A DNA stretch of 61,311 nt, from NCBI RefSeq assembly GCF_902499075.1, contig NZ_CABVPP010000047.1:1-61311 (forward strand), read 5' to 3'. The translations under genes were made by a program, and so were the position numbers. The notes under the pieces are model-generated. The model ran no database searches. It saw nothing but the letters and a program-made list of their open reading frames with translations, and was not told the origin of the DNA. Shown here piece by piece: positions 25,899 through 34,704 of this stretch. This stretch comes from Burkholderia pseudomultivorans (GTDB lineage: Bacteria; Pseudomonadota; Gammaproteobacteria; Burkholderiales; Burkholderiaceae). Within the stretch, counting starts at the first letter, position 1; each line of letters opens with the position of its first letter.

Positions 25899-27230
25899 AT
25901 GACCGCATTCGACCTGAACCGGGGCGCGATCGCGCCGGTCGCCGACGAGGTCGACTTCGTCGACCTGCGCGCGACGGGCGCCATTCCGCGCGAACTCGAC
26001 GGCACGCTGCTGCGCAACGGCCCCAATCCGCCGGGCGGCCGCTTCGAAGGGAGCGACATGCTGTCGTGGTGGCCGGAAGCCGCGATGCTGCATGCGATCG
26101 CGTTCGAAAACGGCGGTGCGGCCGGCTACCGGAACCGCTGGGCGCGCACGCAGCGCTGGGCCGCCGTGCATGCGCCCGCGCAGGTGCCGCATCTGCCCGA
26201 CACCAATCCGAACGTGAGCGTGCTGCAGCATGCGGGCGAACTGCTCGCGCTGTCGGACGGCGGCGCGCCGTTTGCGATCACCGCCGCGCTCGATTCGCTC
26301 GGCGCGCCGGCGCGGCACGCGGGCTTCGACGGCGCGATGGCCGCCCATCCGAAGGTCGACCCGTCGACCGGCGAGCTGATCGCGTTTCACGCGGACTGGC
26401 GCGCGCCGCGGCTGCGCTACGGCGTCGCCGACGTGCACGGCGTGCAGCGCGTCGATCTCGCGATCGACCTGCCCGCGCCGTCGATGATGCACGATCTCGC
26501 GATCACCGAAACCCGCAGCCTGGTGCTCGACCTGAACGTCGGCTACGACTTCTCGCTGCTGAAGCAAGGCCATCGGATGCCGCTGCGCTGGCACGACGAA
26601 CGCGACGCGCGCATCGGCGTGCTGCCGCGCCACGGCGGCGACGTGCGCTGGTTCGGCGTCGAGCCGTGCTTCATCCTGCACGTCGTGAACGCATACGACT
26701 GCGATGCGGAATGCATCGTGCTCGATGCGGTGCGCTATCCGTCGTTCCTGCGGCTCGACGCGCGCACGGGGCGCTTTGCCGACAACCCGGTCGGCGAGCT
26801 GTGGCGCTACGTGATCGACACGGCGAACGGACTGATCGACGAAGGGCCGCTCGCGGACGGCGGGATCGAGCTGCCGCGCATCAACGAGCGCCGGACCGGG
26901 CGCCGCTACCGATACCTGTACGCGGCCGAGCAGCCGAACGGCGCGGAGATGCGCGGCGTGATGCGCTTCGACCATGCGAACGGCACGACCACGCGCTACG
27001 CGGTGCCGCCCGGCGACCAGAACGGCGAGCCCGTGTTCGTGCCGCGTCCGGGCGGCGTCGACGAGGACGACGGCTGGCTGCTGGTGATCGTGTACCGCGC
27101 GGCGACCGATACGAGCGACGTCGTGATCCTCGACGCGCGTGCGATCGACGTGGGGCCGCTCGCGACCGTGCATCTGCCGCGCCGCGTGCCGGCCGGCTTC
27201 CACGGCGCGTGGGTGCCGCGCGAGCGCTGA
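25899..27230 (+). CDS. Carotenoid oxygenase (RPE65/CCD) family protein
   Basis: Non-heme iron oxygenase of 443 aa that cleaves a double bond in carotenoids, apocarotenoids or stilbenes. The family start LRNGPNPPGGRFEGSDMLSWW is present and four iron-binding His candidates fall in the expected contexts: AAHPKVDP, MMHDLAIT, FILHVVNAYD and FHGAWVP near the C-terminus. No carotenoid-synthesis genes are in the window, so a lignin-type stilbene or a foreign carotenoid could be the substrate. It is 16 bases after the DUF2239 gene, in the same direction. Confidence 0.88.
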   Translation: MTAFDLNRGAIAPVADEVDFVDLRATGAIPRELDGTLLRNGPNPPGGRFEGSDMLSWWPEAAMLHAIAFENGGAAGYRNRWARTQRWAAVHAPAQVPHLPDTNPNVSVLQHAGELLALSDGGAPFAITAALDSLGAPARHAGFDGAMAAHPKVDPSTGELIAFHADWRAPRLRYGVADVHGVQRVDLAIDLPAPSMMHDLAITETRSLVLDLNVGYDFSLLKQGHRMPLRWHDERDARIGVLPRHGGDVRWFGVEPCFILHVVNAYDCDAECIVLDAVRYPSFLRLDARTGRFADNPVGELWRYVIDTANGLIDEGPLADGGIELPRINERRTGRRYRYLYAAEQPNGAEMRGVMRFDHANGTTTRYAVPPGDQNGEPVFVPRPGGVDEDDGWLLVIVYRAATDTSDVVILDARAIDVGPLATVHLPRRVPAGFHGAWVPRER

Positions 27231-27246
27231 GCGGCGCGGTTGCGCG

Positions 27247-28413
27247 TCACTGCGCGCGCAGCGCGTCGACGATGTTCAGCCGCGCGGCGCGCAGCGCCGG
27301 CAGGAAGCCGCCGACGAGCCCCATCACGAGCGAGAACAGCAGCGTCTTCACGACGATCGCCGGCGTCAGCACGAAGCGGAACGACAGGTCGGAGAAGGTC
27401 TGGAAGTTGGTCGTCGAGAACGACGCGAACTGCATCAGCGACGCGCATGCGAGCCCGGCGACGCCGCCGACGAAGCCGAGCAGCAGCGCCTCGAGCACGA
27501 ACGCGACGAGCACGCTGGTGCGCTTGAAGCCGAGCGCGCGCAGCGTGCCGATCTCGGCGACGCGGTTCGCGACCGACGCATACATCGTGATCATCGCGCC
27601 GATCATCGCGGCGATCGAGAAGATCGTCGACAGCGTGATGCCGAGGATGTTGATGAACGTCGACAGCGCCTTCGACTGGTCGCCGTAGAACGCCTGCTCG
27701 CGCTTCGCCTCGTCGGTCAGGCGCGGGTCCACGTCGATGTCGGCCTTGAAGCGCGCGAAGCCGTCCGCGCTCGGGATGCGCAGCACCATCGACGAATAGC
27801 TGGTGCGGCGAAACGACTGCATCAGCTGGTCGACGTCGCCCCAGATCTCCGAATCGAAGCCGCTGCCGCCCGCGTCGAACACGCCGACGATGGTCCAGTC
27901 GCGCTGCGCGAAATGCAGGCGGTCGCCGAGCTGCGTGCCGCTGAAACCCTTCGCGATCGCGCTGCCGACGACGATCTCCGACGAGCCCGGCGCGAACATG
28001 CGGCCCGCCGTGAGCCGCACGCGCGGGCGCAGCGCGAGGCCGGACGGCGAGACGCCGCGGATCACGACGTTCGACGGCTTGCCGGTGGAGGTCTTCACGA
28101 GCGAGATCAGCACGACCGCCTCCTTCGACACGAGCGGCCGGCCGTCGGCGCCGAGCGCGACCGACGGATGCATCTCGAGCGCATTGGCCTGCTGGTGGTC
28201 GATCGCGCTCTGGATCTCGGTTTCGGCGCCCTTGCGGATCACGACGACGTTGTCGGGTTCGCCGGTCGAGACGAGCGTTTGCGTGAGCCCCGCGTCGAGC
28301 ATCAGCACGGTCGCGAACACGAAGATCACGAGCGCCATCCCGCCGGCGGTCAGCGCGGTGGTGAGGCGCCGGGCCCACAGGTTGCGCGCGACGTAGGTGA
28401 GCGGGATCGCCAT
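27247..28413 (-). CDS. ABC transporter permease (MacB/FtsX type), second subunit
   Basis: Inner-membrane permease of 388 aa with one N-terminal helix (residues about 18-38), a large periplasmic domain with the MacB-type core fold, and three C-terminal helices in an FtsX domain (from about residue 265: INILGITLSTIFSIAAMIGAMITMY). The motif VAEIGTLRALGFKRTSVL is the FtsX coupling loop. It starts ten bases after the first permease gene ends. Together with the ATPase and adaptor it forms a tripartite efflux or lipid/lipoprotein-handling exporter. Convergent with the carotenoid oxygenase gene. Confidence 0.9.
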   Translation of the reverse strand: MAIPLTYVARNLWARRLTTALTAGGMALVIFVFATVLMLDAGLTQTLVSTGEPDNVVVIRKGAETEIQSAIDHQQANALEMHPSVALGADGRPLVSKEAVVLISLVKTSTGKPSNVVIRGVSPSGLALRPRVRLTAGRMFAPGSSEIVVGSAIAKGFSGTQLGDRLHFAQRDWTIVGVFDAGGSGFDSEIWGDVDQLMQSFRRTSYSSMVLRIPSADGFARFKADIDVDPRLTDEAKREQAFYGDQSKALSTFINILGITLSTIFSIAAMIGAMITMYASVANRVAEIGTLRALGFKRTSVLVAFVLEALLLGFVGGVAGLACASLMQFASFSTTNFQTFSDLSFRFVLTPAIVVKTLLFSLVMGLVGGFLPALRAARLNIVDALRAQ

Positions 28414-28422
28414 CGCCGGTCC

Positions 28423-29577
28423 CTAGCCGATCGCCCGCAGGCCTTCGACGACGCGCACGCGCGCCGCCTGCCAGGCCGGCACGAGCGCGGCCGCGAGGCC
28501 GATCGCGAGCGAGCAGGCCGCCTGCAGCGCGAGCGTCTGCGTCGACACCTTGAATACCGGGAAGATGCCGCCCGCCGCCTGCTTGAACGCGCTCGCGGCC
28601 GGCGAGGTCGCGAGCATTCCGAGCGCGCCGCCGGCCACCGCGATCACGACCGACTCGCCGAACACCAGCAGCGCGAGAAAGCCGGGCCCGAAGCCGAGCG
28701 CCTTCAGCGTCGCGTATTCGGCGGTGCGCTCGCGCGCGCTCATCGCCATCGCGTTGGCCATCACGGCCATGATGATCAGGATCACCACGTAAGACACCAG
28801 CCGGATCGCCGCGATGATCTGGTTCGACATCGCGACGAAGCCGAGCTGGAACGCCTGTTCGGTCTCGGTCAGCGTTTCGGCGAGCGAGTTGCGGAATGCC
28901 GCGTCGACGTTGCGCGCGATCGCTGCGCCGTCGTCGGGGTTCGCGACGCCGAGCACGAACACGCCGACCTGGTCGGCCTGTTTCGGCGTGCGCTTGCGCA
29001 CCGTTTCGTTCAGGTAGTCCCAGTGGAACACCAACTGGCGCGTGATCGTCGAATCGTCGCGGCCGTCGAGGATGCCGCGCACGACGAAGTCCCAGGTGCC
29101 CGGATAGATCGTGCCCTTCAGCGGGATCACGTCGCCGACCTTGAAGCCGAACTGTGTCGCGAGCTGACGTCCGACCAGGCAGCCGCGGCGGTCGCGATCG
29201 TAGTCGGCGCGCTGCTGCGCGGGCACGATGAATTCGGGGTAGAGGTCGAGATAGTTGTCCGACACCGCGAAGCTCGCGAAGAAGTTCTTCGGGTCGCGAT
29301 AGATGCCGCCGAACCAGTTCGAGCGCACCACGGCCGTCACGCCGTCGACGCCGCGAATCCGGTTCTCGTAGCTGACCGGCAGCGGGAACACGAGCGAGAT
29401 CGCGTTGCGCGTGACGAGCCGTCCGCTGGACGCGGCGGCCGCGCCGGCGTACCACGCGTCGACGACGGTGTGCAGCAGCCCGAACGCGAGCACCGCGATG
29501 GTCAGCCCGAGCACGGTCAGCAGCGTGCGCAGCCGGTGCCGCAGCGCATTGCGCGCAATCAGCTTCAGCACGAACAT
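28423..29577 (-). CDS. ABC transporter permease (MacB/FtsX type), first subunit
   Basis: A 384-aa permease paralogous to its neighbour: N-terminal helix (about residues 15-33, [22 protein letters not shown]), periplasmic domain, then three helices with [32 protein letters not shown] as the FtsX coupling segment. Two different permeases suggest a heterodimer with one shared ATPase, unlike the homodimeric MacB with fused ATPase. Starts 22 bases after the ATPase gene, in the same unit. Confidence 0.9.
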   Translation of the reverse strand: MFVLKLIARNALRHRLRTLLTVLGLTIAVLAFGLLHTVVDAWYAGAAAASSGRLVTRNAISLVFPLPVSYENRIRGVDGVTAVVRSNWFGGIYRDPKNFFASFAVSDNYLDLYPEFIVPAQQRADYDRDRRGCLVGRQLATQFGFKVGDVIPLKGTIYPGTWDFVVRGILDGRDDSTITRQLVFHWDYLNETVRKRTPKQADQVGVFVLGVANPDDGAAIARNVDAAFRNSLAETLTETEQAFQLGFVAMSNQIIAAIRLVSYVVILIIMAVMANAMAMSARERTAEYATLKALGFGPGFLALLVFGESVVIAVAGGALGMLATSPAASAFKQAAGGIFPVFKVSTQTLALQAACSLAIGLAAALVPAWQAARVRVVEGLRAIG

Positions 29578-29598
29578 CGTGCGCGCTCCCGCCGACGC

Positions 29599-30297
29599 TC
29601 AGCCCGCGTGCCCATCGATCAGCTCCCCTTTTTCCAGATGCACGAGCGTGTTCGCGGCGGCGGCCGCGTGCGCGTCGTGGGTCACCATGATGATGGTCTT
29701 GCCGAGCTCGGCGTTCAGCCGCTGCAGCATCGCGAGCACGTCGGTGGCCGACGCGCGGTCGAGGTCGCCGGTCGGCTCGTCGGCGACGATCAGCGCCGGA
29801 TCGGTGATCAGCGCGCGCGCGATCGCGACGCGCTGCTGCTGGCCGCCGGACAGCTCGGACGGGTAGTGGCTGGTGCGGTCGCCGAGATTCACCATGTCGA
29901 GCACGAGCGCGACACGCTCGCGCCGCTCGCGGCGCGACAGGTGCGTGAGCATCAGCGGCAGCTCGACGTTCTCGAACGCGGTGAGCACCGGCATCAGGTT
30001 GTAGAACTGGAAGATGAAGCCGACGTTGGCCGCGCGCCATTCGGCCAGTTGCGCCTCCGCGAGCTGCGTGATGTCGAGCCCGCCGACGCGCAGCTCGCCG
30101 GCGTCGGGCCGGTCGATGCCGGCCACGAGGTTCAGCAGCGTGCTCTTGCCGGAGCCCGACGGCCCCATCAGCGCGACGAATTCGCCTTCGCCGATGTCGA
30201 GCGTGATGTCGGTCAGCACCGGCACGCGCTGATTGCCGCGCCGGTACGATTTCGCGACGTGGCTGATCTCGACGAGGGGCGGCGGCGCTTCGCTCAC
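29599..30297 (-). CDS. ABC transporter ATP-binding protein (LolD/MacB type)
   Basis: A 232-aa ATPase with Walker [12 protein letters not shown] (about residue 41), signature [15 protein letters not shown], Walker [13 protein letters not shown] and the switch His in MVTHDAH. The [31 protein letters not shown] segment is of the LolD/MacB kind. Start is GTG at 30297. It precedes both permeases and follows the adaptor gene by ten bases, giving the order adaptor-ATPase-permease-permease, all read leftward. Confidence 0.93.
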   Translation of the reverse strand: MSEAPPPLVEISHVAKSYRRGNQRVPVLTDITLDIGEGEFVALMGPSGSGKSTLLNLVAGIDRPDAGELRVGGLDITQLAEAQLAEWRAANVGFIFQFYNLMPVLTAFENVELPLMLTHLSRRERRERVALVLDMVNLGDRTSHYPSELSGGQQQRVAIARALITDPALIVADEPTGDLDRASATDVLAMLQRLNAELGKTIIMVTHDAHAAAAANTLVHLEKGELIDGHAG

Positions 30298-30307
30298 GCG
30301 CCTCCCG

Positions 30308-31513
30308 CTACTTCTTCGCGACGGTCACTTTCGCGCCGTCCTTCAGCTTCGGGCCCGGCGCGAGCACGACCGTGTCGCCCGGCTTCACGCCGCCAATCGC
30401 GACGAGTTCGCCGATCCGCGCGCCCTTCGTCACGGGCACCGCGCGCACTGCGTCGTCCTTCACGACGAATACGACCGGCCGGCCGTCGCGCTCGACGACG
30501 GCGCCGGCCTGCACGGCCGTCACCGGCCGCCGGTCCTGCGCGGACAGCGGCTTCGACAGGAACGCGATCTTCGCGCTCATGTCGGGCAGCACGCGGTCGT
30601 CTCGGTCGACGAAGCGGACCTTGACGAGCACGGTGGCCTTCGAGCGGTCGACGGTCGGCACGATGCGCGACACGCGGCCCGCAAAGCGCAGGTCGGGCAG
30701 CGCGTCGAGCTGGATCTCGCACGGCTGCTCGGCGCGGATCTTCGCGATGTTCGACTCGGCGACGTCGGCCTCGACCTCGAGGGTGTCCATGTCGGCGATC
30801 GTCACGACCGCGCCCTTGCTGTCCGACGCGGACGAGAACGGCGTGATGTTGTCGCCGACGTTCGCGTGCTTCGCGAGCACGATGCCGTCGAACGGCGCGC
30901 GGATCACGGTCTGGTCGACCGCGACCTGGGCCGCCTGCGCGTTGGCCTGCGCCGACGCGATCGCGGCCGCGTCGCTGTCGACCGACGCGCGCGCCTTGTT
31001 CACGCGGGCACGGTCGGAGTCGTACTGCGCGGCCGGCACCGCACCTTTCGGCGCGAGCGCGGCAGAGCGGCGCAGCGCGATTTCCGCGTCGTTCAGCTCG
31101 GCCTGCTGCAGCGCGAGATTCGCGCGTGCGACCTTGACCTGGGCGAGCGCCTGCGCGAGCGACGCCCGCACGTCGTCGCTCTCGAGGCGCGCGATGATCT
31201 CGTCCTTCTTCACGCGCGTGCCTTCGAGCACGCCGAGCCATTCGACGCGCCCCTGGCCCTTCGATGCGACCGCGGCCTTGCGTTGCGGCACGACGTAGCC
31301 GGTCGCATTGAGCTGCGTGTCGTTCTGGTACGGGTAGGCGGAGGTCACGGCCGTCGTCTCGACGGTCGGCCGGCCGGTGAGCGCGATGCCGGCGCCGATG
31401 GCAACGACGGCGATCGCGGCGGCGACCGCATAGCGGACCCAGCGGCGCCGCGGCGGCGGCGCGGCGAGCGGACGCCGGTCGATTTTCAGTTTGTCCAGAT
31501 TGTGATCGGGCAA
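30308..31513 (-). CDS. HlyD/MFP family periplasmic adaptor of an ABC exporter
   Basis: A 401-aa membrane-fusion protein. One N-terminal helix (residues about 25-47), a lipoyl half-motif near residues 80-115 (KGQGRVEWLGVLEGTRVKKDEIIARLES), a coiled-coil hairpin at about 116-200 and a second lipoyl half (VIRAPFDGIVLAKHANVGD), then beta-barrel and membrane-proximal domains. Closest to MacA-like adaptors. The frame starts with TTG at 31513. Being first in the unit it should be made with the ABC subunits; no outer-membrane TolC-like gene is adjacent. Confidence 0.9.
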   Translation of the reverse strand: MPDHNLDKLKIDRRPLAAPPPRRRWVRYAVAAAIAVVAIGAGIALTGRPTVETTAVTSAYPYQNDTQLNATGYVVPQRKAAVASKGQGRVEWLGVLEGTRVKKDEIIARLESDDVRASLAQALAQVKVARANLALQQAELNDAEIALRRSAALAPKGAVPAAQYDSDRARVNKARASVDSDAAAIASAQANAQAAQVAVDQTVIRAPFDGIVLAKHANVGDNITPFSSASDSKGAVVTIADMDTLEVEADVAESNIAKIRAEQPCEIQLDALPDLRFAGRVSRIVPTVDRSKATVLVKVRFVDRDDRVLPDMSAKIAFLSKPLSAQDRRPVTAVQAGAVVERDGRPVVFVVKDDAVRAVPVTKGARIGELVAIGGVKPGDTVVLAPGPKLKDGAKVTVAKK

Positions 31514-31894
31514 TTTGGGCGCCTCGTGGCGGCGGTCTAGCGACCGGCCGCGATCCGGATTCCATGGAAAGGGACGGAAGGTCGCCCAGTATAGCGTCGC
31601 GGCGAACGGCGCGAGAACGGGTTGGGCGAGTCGCCGGGCGGTGTGCCGGGTCGCCCGGGAAGCCGCCCGCGGCCGTGCCGCGCCGGCGAACCGGCGCCTC
31701 GGGGAAAACCCGAAAACGCAAGCTGCGTGTCAACTTGCCGCGAAGACGATGCGTTATGGTGCCAGTGCGTCAGTATTTGTCGCGGCGGATCGGCGAAGGC
31801 CGGCAGCTGCGACGCGACCTGGCGCTCCGATGCGAATGCCTCGCATCTTTTCGTACCGGTACGTTTGAATTATTTCTCCGCTAAAGGAAGAACA
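31514..31894. other. Divergent intergenic region, 381 bases
   Basis: Holds the promoters for the leftward efflux unit and the rightward small basic protein. The perfect 12-base palindrome CGTACCGGTACG at 31852-31863 lies about 30 bases before the start of the small protein gene and could be an operator. No gene recognised. Confidence 0.45.
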
Positions 31895-32128
31895 ATGAAG
31901 AAGACGCTCGCATCGATCATGACCGCAGCATTCGCTCTCGCATCGGTTTCGGCATTCGCACAGGCGTCCGCGCCGGCAGCCGACACGTCGGCCGCTGCGC
32001 CGGCACCGGCCAAGAAGGATCACAGCAAGCCGAAGCACCAGCTGAAGCGCCACGGTTCGGCCAAGGGCAAGGCGAAGGCCGCCGCCGCATCGGCAGCCGG
32101 CACGAACGACGCAGGCGCGCAGAACTAA
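31895..32128 (+). CDS. Small exported Ala/Lys-rich basic protein
   Basis: A 77-aa protein with a clear Sec signal peptide (MKKTLASIMTAAFALASVSAFAQA, cleaved near residue 22). The mature chain is made mostly of Ala, Lys, His, Pro and Ser with no hydrophobic core (AKKDHSKPKHQLKRHGSAKGKAKAAAAS). Such composition resembles acid-shock (Asr-like) periplasmic proteins. Not recognised as a named family. Preceded by AAAGGAAG; a strong terminator follows. Confidence 0.75.
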   Translation: MKKTLASIMTAAFALASVSAFAQASAPAADTSAAAPAPAKKDHSKPKHQLKRHGSAKGKAKAAAASAAGTNDAGAQN

Positions 32129-32169
32129 GCGCGCCGCCACGGAGCCGGCCCTGCCGGCCAGCCGTCGGA

Positions 32170-32208
32170 CAACCCCGCATGTTTCGGCATGCGGGGTTTG
32201 TTTTTTTC
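32170..32208 (+). terminator. Rho-independent terminator after the small basic protein
   Basis: 11-bp stem AACCCCGCATG/CATGCGGGGTT with loop TTTCGG, then TGTTTTTTT. Confidence 0.92.
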
Positions 32209-32965
32209 AGGCGTCGGATTCGTCGGACTGCGGCGGCGGTGGTGGCGGCGCGCGCATCGCATCGACCACCGAGCGCATGCGCCGCCAGTGCGAACCCTCC
32301 CAGAACACGCGCCGGCACACGTCGCACGCGGCGAAGCGACGGTGCCGCTGCCGCACGCCGGCCGGCACGCGCGGCGCCGCGGCGGCCGCGTCGAGCGCGT
32401 GCAGCGGCGCATTGCAGCGCAGGCACAGCCGGAACGGCCGCATGTACGGCGCGAGATCGAGCCGCGCGAACAGCTCGCGCAATTGTTCGGCCGGCTGCTG
32501 TGCGTGCAGGTAGCAGCCGCGCGCGATCGCGCGCCGCTTGAGCAGCTCGCGGTCGCGCGTAAGCACGATCCGCCCCTCCTGTGCGGCGATTGCCGCGATC
32601 TCGTCGTCGCGGTAATGGTTGTCGTAGCAGGTGTCGAAACCCGCGAGACGCAGCAGTTGCGCGAGCCCGCCCAGGTGCGCGTCGGCGATGAAGCGCCATT
32701 CGGCCGGCCGCGGCGCATCGGGCGCGGGTTGCGCGCGCTCCGGATACGCGTCGACGCGATCGCCGTCGTCGAGCGGCCGCTCGAGCGCGGCCGGTGCGCC
32801 GTTCACGCAGAGCCGGCCGATTTCCGTATGCGGCACCCCGAGCGCCTCGATCGCATGCTTGACGGTCGCGTCGCGCGCGCACGCGTGCGCGAACGCCCGG
32901 TCGCGCTGCGCACGCGCGAGGAATGCGTTCAGTTCGCCGTGGAAGCGGAAGGTCGCGGTCGCCAT
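32207..32965 (-). CDS. Mut7-C RNase-domain protein with N-terminal ubiquitin-like domain
   Basis: A 252-aa protein with two parts. Residues 1-85 resemble the Mut7-C ubiquitin-like fold (TFRFHGELNAFLARAQRDRAF, GVPHTEIGRLCVNGAPA, LDDGDRVDAYP). Residues 90-240 match the PIN-like Mut7-C RNase domain: RFIADAHLGGLAQLLRLAGFDT, DDEIAAIAAQEGRIVLTRDRELLKRR, and a zinc-ribbon with CLRCN and CDVCRRVFW. Function in bacteria is unknown; a nuclease role is inferred from the fold. Pro-rich C-terminal tail. Start ATG at 32965; single gene convergent with the terminator of the small basic protein. Confidence 0.85.
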   Translation of the reverse strand: MATATFRFHGELNAFLARAQRDRAFAHACARDATVKHAIEALGVPHTEIGRLCVNGAPAALERPLDDGDRVDAYPERAQPAPDAPRPAEWRFIADAHLGGLAQLLRLAGFDTCYDNHYRDDEIAAIAAQEGRIVLTRDRELLKRRAIARGCYLHAQQPAEQLRELFARLDLAPYMRPFRLCLRCNAPLHALDAAAAAPRVPAGVRQRHRRFAACDVCRRVFWEGSHWRRMRSVVDAMRAPPPPPPQSDESDA

Positions 32966-33050
32966 CCGCGCAGTATCGCATCGTGTGCGGACCCTGCACG
33001 CGACCCGCATCTGTGTTTTACTCGCCGCTTCACGGTCGAAGGAGCGGGCA

Positions 33051-33920
33051 ATGGATCTCGGATTTATCGGGCTGGGTGAAATGGGGCAGGCCATCGCGAC
33101 GAACCTGCTGAAGGCGGGGCACGCGGTGCGGGTGTGGAACCGGTCGCGCGGTCGCGCGGAGCCGCTCGCCGCGCTCGGCGCGCAGATCGTCGACACGCCG
33201 GCCGACGCGTTCCGCGGCGACGCGGTGTTCTCGATGCTCGCCGACGACGCGGCCGCGCGCGCGGTCTTCGACGACGCGCTGCTCGCACAGGCGCCGCGCG
33301 GGCTGATCCACGTCAACATGGCGACGGTGTCGGTCGCGCTCGCGGAATCGCTCGCGCACGCGCATGCGTCGCGCGGCCTTCACTACGTCGCGGCGCCCGT
33401 GATGGGGCGGCCCGACGTCGCGGCCGCCGCGCGGCTGACGATCATGGCGGGCGGTCCGGCGGAGGCGATCGACCGCGTGCAGCCGCTGTTCGACGCGATC
33501 GGCCAGAAGACCTGGCGGTTCGGCTCGCTGCCGCAGCACGCGAACGTCGCGAAGATCGCGGCGAACTTCACGCTCGCCTCGGCGATCGAGACGCTCGGCG
33601 AGGCGTCCGCGCTGCTCGGCGCGCACGGCGTCGCGATGCGCGATTTCCTCGACGTGATCACCGGCAGCGTGTTTCCGGGACCGGTTTACGAAGGTTACGG
33701 CGCGATGATCGCCGAGCGCCGCTACGAGCCGGCGCGCTTCAAGGCGCGCCTCGGCCTGAAGGACGTGCGGCTCGCGCTGGAAGCCGGCGACGCCGCGTCG
33801 GTGCCGCTGCCGGTGGCGAGCGTCGTGCGCGACAGCCTGCTCGACGCGCTCGCGCACGGCGGCGGCGACCAGGACTTCGCGGTGCTCGGCGAAGCCGCGC
33901 TGCGGCGCGCGGGCCGCTGA
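33051..33920 (+). CDS. NAD(P)-dependent oxidoreductase, 3-hydroxyisobutyrate dehydrogenase family
   Basis: A 289-aa beta-hydroxyacid dehydrogenase. N-terminal Rossmann motif LGFIGLGEMGQAIATNLLKAGH, cofactor-discriminating VWNRSRGR (Arg/Ser suggests NADP), substrate-site MGRPDVAAAARLTIMAGG, and the catalytic Lys in NVAKIAANFTLASAIETLGEA. The canonical GXXGXG and K are present. It could be a 3-hydroxyisobutyrate, tartronate semialdehyde or glyoxylate/succinic semialdehyde reductase; no operon partner helps choose. ATG at 33051 with GGAG upstream. Confidence 0.9.
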   Translation: MDLGFIGLGEMGQAIATNLLKAGHAVRVWNRSRGRAEPLAALGAQIVDTPADAFRGDAVFSMLADDAAARAVFDDALLAQAPRGLIHVNMATVSVALAESLAHAHASRGLHYVAAPVMGRPDVAAAARLTIMAGGPAEAIDRVQPLFDAIGQKTWRFGSLPQHANVAKIAANFTLASAIETLGEASALLGAHGVAMRDFLDVITGSVFPGPVYEGYGAMIAERRYEPARFKARLGLKDVRLALEAGDAASVPLPVASVVRDSLLDALAHGGGDQDFAVLGEAALRRAGR

Positions 33921-33993
33921 CGCGGCGCGCGACAGAAGCGCGTCGCGCGCGGCATAATCGACGTTTTCATTCTTCTTTCGGTCGGGAGCGGTG

Positions 33994-34635
33994 ATGAACC
34001 TGCATACGTGGTGGCTTTTCGTGGCGACGGTGTTCGTCGTGTCGGCGATTCCGGGCCCGAACATGCTGCTCGTGATGACGCACGGCGCGCGGCACGGGCT
34101 GCGCCGCTCATCGTCGACGATGGCCGGCTGCCTCGCCGCGCTGGTGCTGATGCTGTCGGTATCGGCGGCGGGCCTCGGCGCGGTGCTCGAAGCGTGGCCG
34201 GCGATGTTCGACACGCTGCGCTACGCGGGCGCGGCCTATCTCGTCTACCTCGGCGTGAAGGCGTGGCGCGCGCGCGTCGACGACGATGCGCCGGCCGCCG
34301 ACGTCGAGACCGTGTCGCGCCAGGCCGCGCCGGCGTCGCGCTGGGCGCTGTTCCGCAACGGCTTCCTGGTCGCGGGCAGCAACCCGAAGGCGATCCTGTT
34401 CGCGGCCGCGCTGCTGCCGCAGTTCATCAACGCGGCCGAGCCGACGCTGCCGCAGTTCGGCATTCTCGTCGTCACGTTCGCAGTGATCGAGGTCAGCTGG
34501 TATCTCGTCTATGCGTCGTTCGGCACGCGCATCGGCGCGACGCTGAAGAGCCAGAGCGTCGCGAAGATCTTCAACCGGCTGACCGGCGGGCTGTTCGTCG
34601 GCTTCGGCGCGATGATGGCGCTGGTCCGGCACTGA
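33994..34635 (+). CDS. LysE family amino acid exporter
   Basis: A 213-aa inner-membrane protein with about six helices. The family signature SAIPGPNMLLVMTHGARHGLRRS is at residues 17-39, followed by YAGAAYLVYLGVKAWR and FLVAGSNPKAILFAAALLPQFI. Members export basic or branched amino acids or homoserine lactones (RhtB-like). Start ATG at 33994 directly after a GTG at 33991; GGGAGCGG gives the ribosome site. It follows the dehydrogenase by 73 bases. Confidence 0.9.
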   Translation: MNLHTWWLFVATVFVVSAIPGPNMLLVMTHGARHGLRRSSSTMAGCLAALVLMLSVSAAGLGAVLEAWPAMFDTLRYAGAAYLVYLGVKAWRARVDDDAPAADVETVSRQAAPASRWALFRNGFLVAGSNPKAILFAAALLPQFINAAEPTLPQFGILVVTFAVIEVSWYLVYASFGTRIGATLKSQSVAKIFNRLTGGLFVGFGAMMALVRH

Positions 34636-34663
34636 TTGCGCGGCGGCGTCGCGCCGGCCCGCC

Positions 34664-34698
34664 GAACGCCCCGTCCCTCGCAACAGGGCGGGGCGTTC
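34664..34698 (+). terminator. Terminator between lysE-like and MFS genes
   Basis: Stem GAACGCCCC/GGGGCGTTC extended by TCCCT/AGGG-type pairs with a GCAACA loop region, followed by GTGTTTT. Separates convergent genes. Confidence 0.75.
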
Positions 34699-34704
34699 GT
34701 GTTT

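Noticed and set aside
27139-30624. 1161-aa rightward open frame across the ABC exporter genes
   Set aside because: Mirror of the leftward permease and ATPase genes; composition is an artefact of GC-rich codons.
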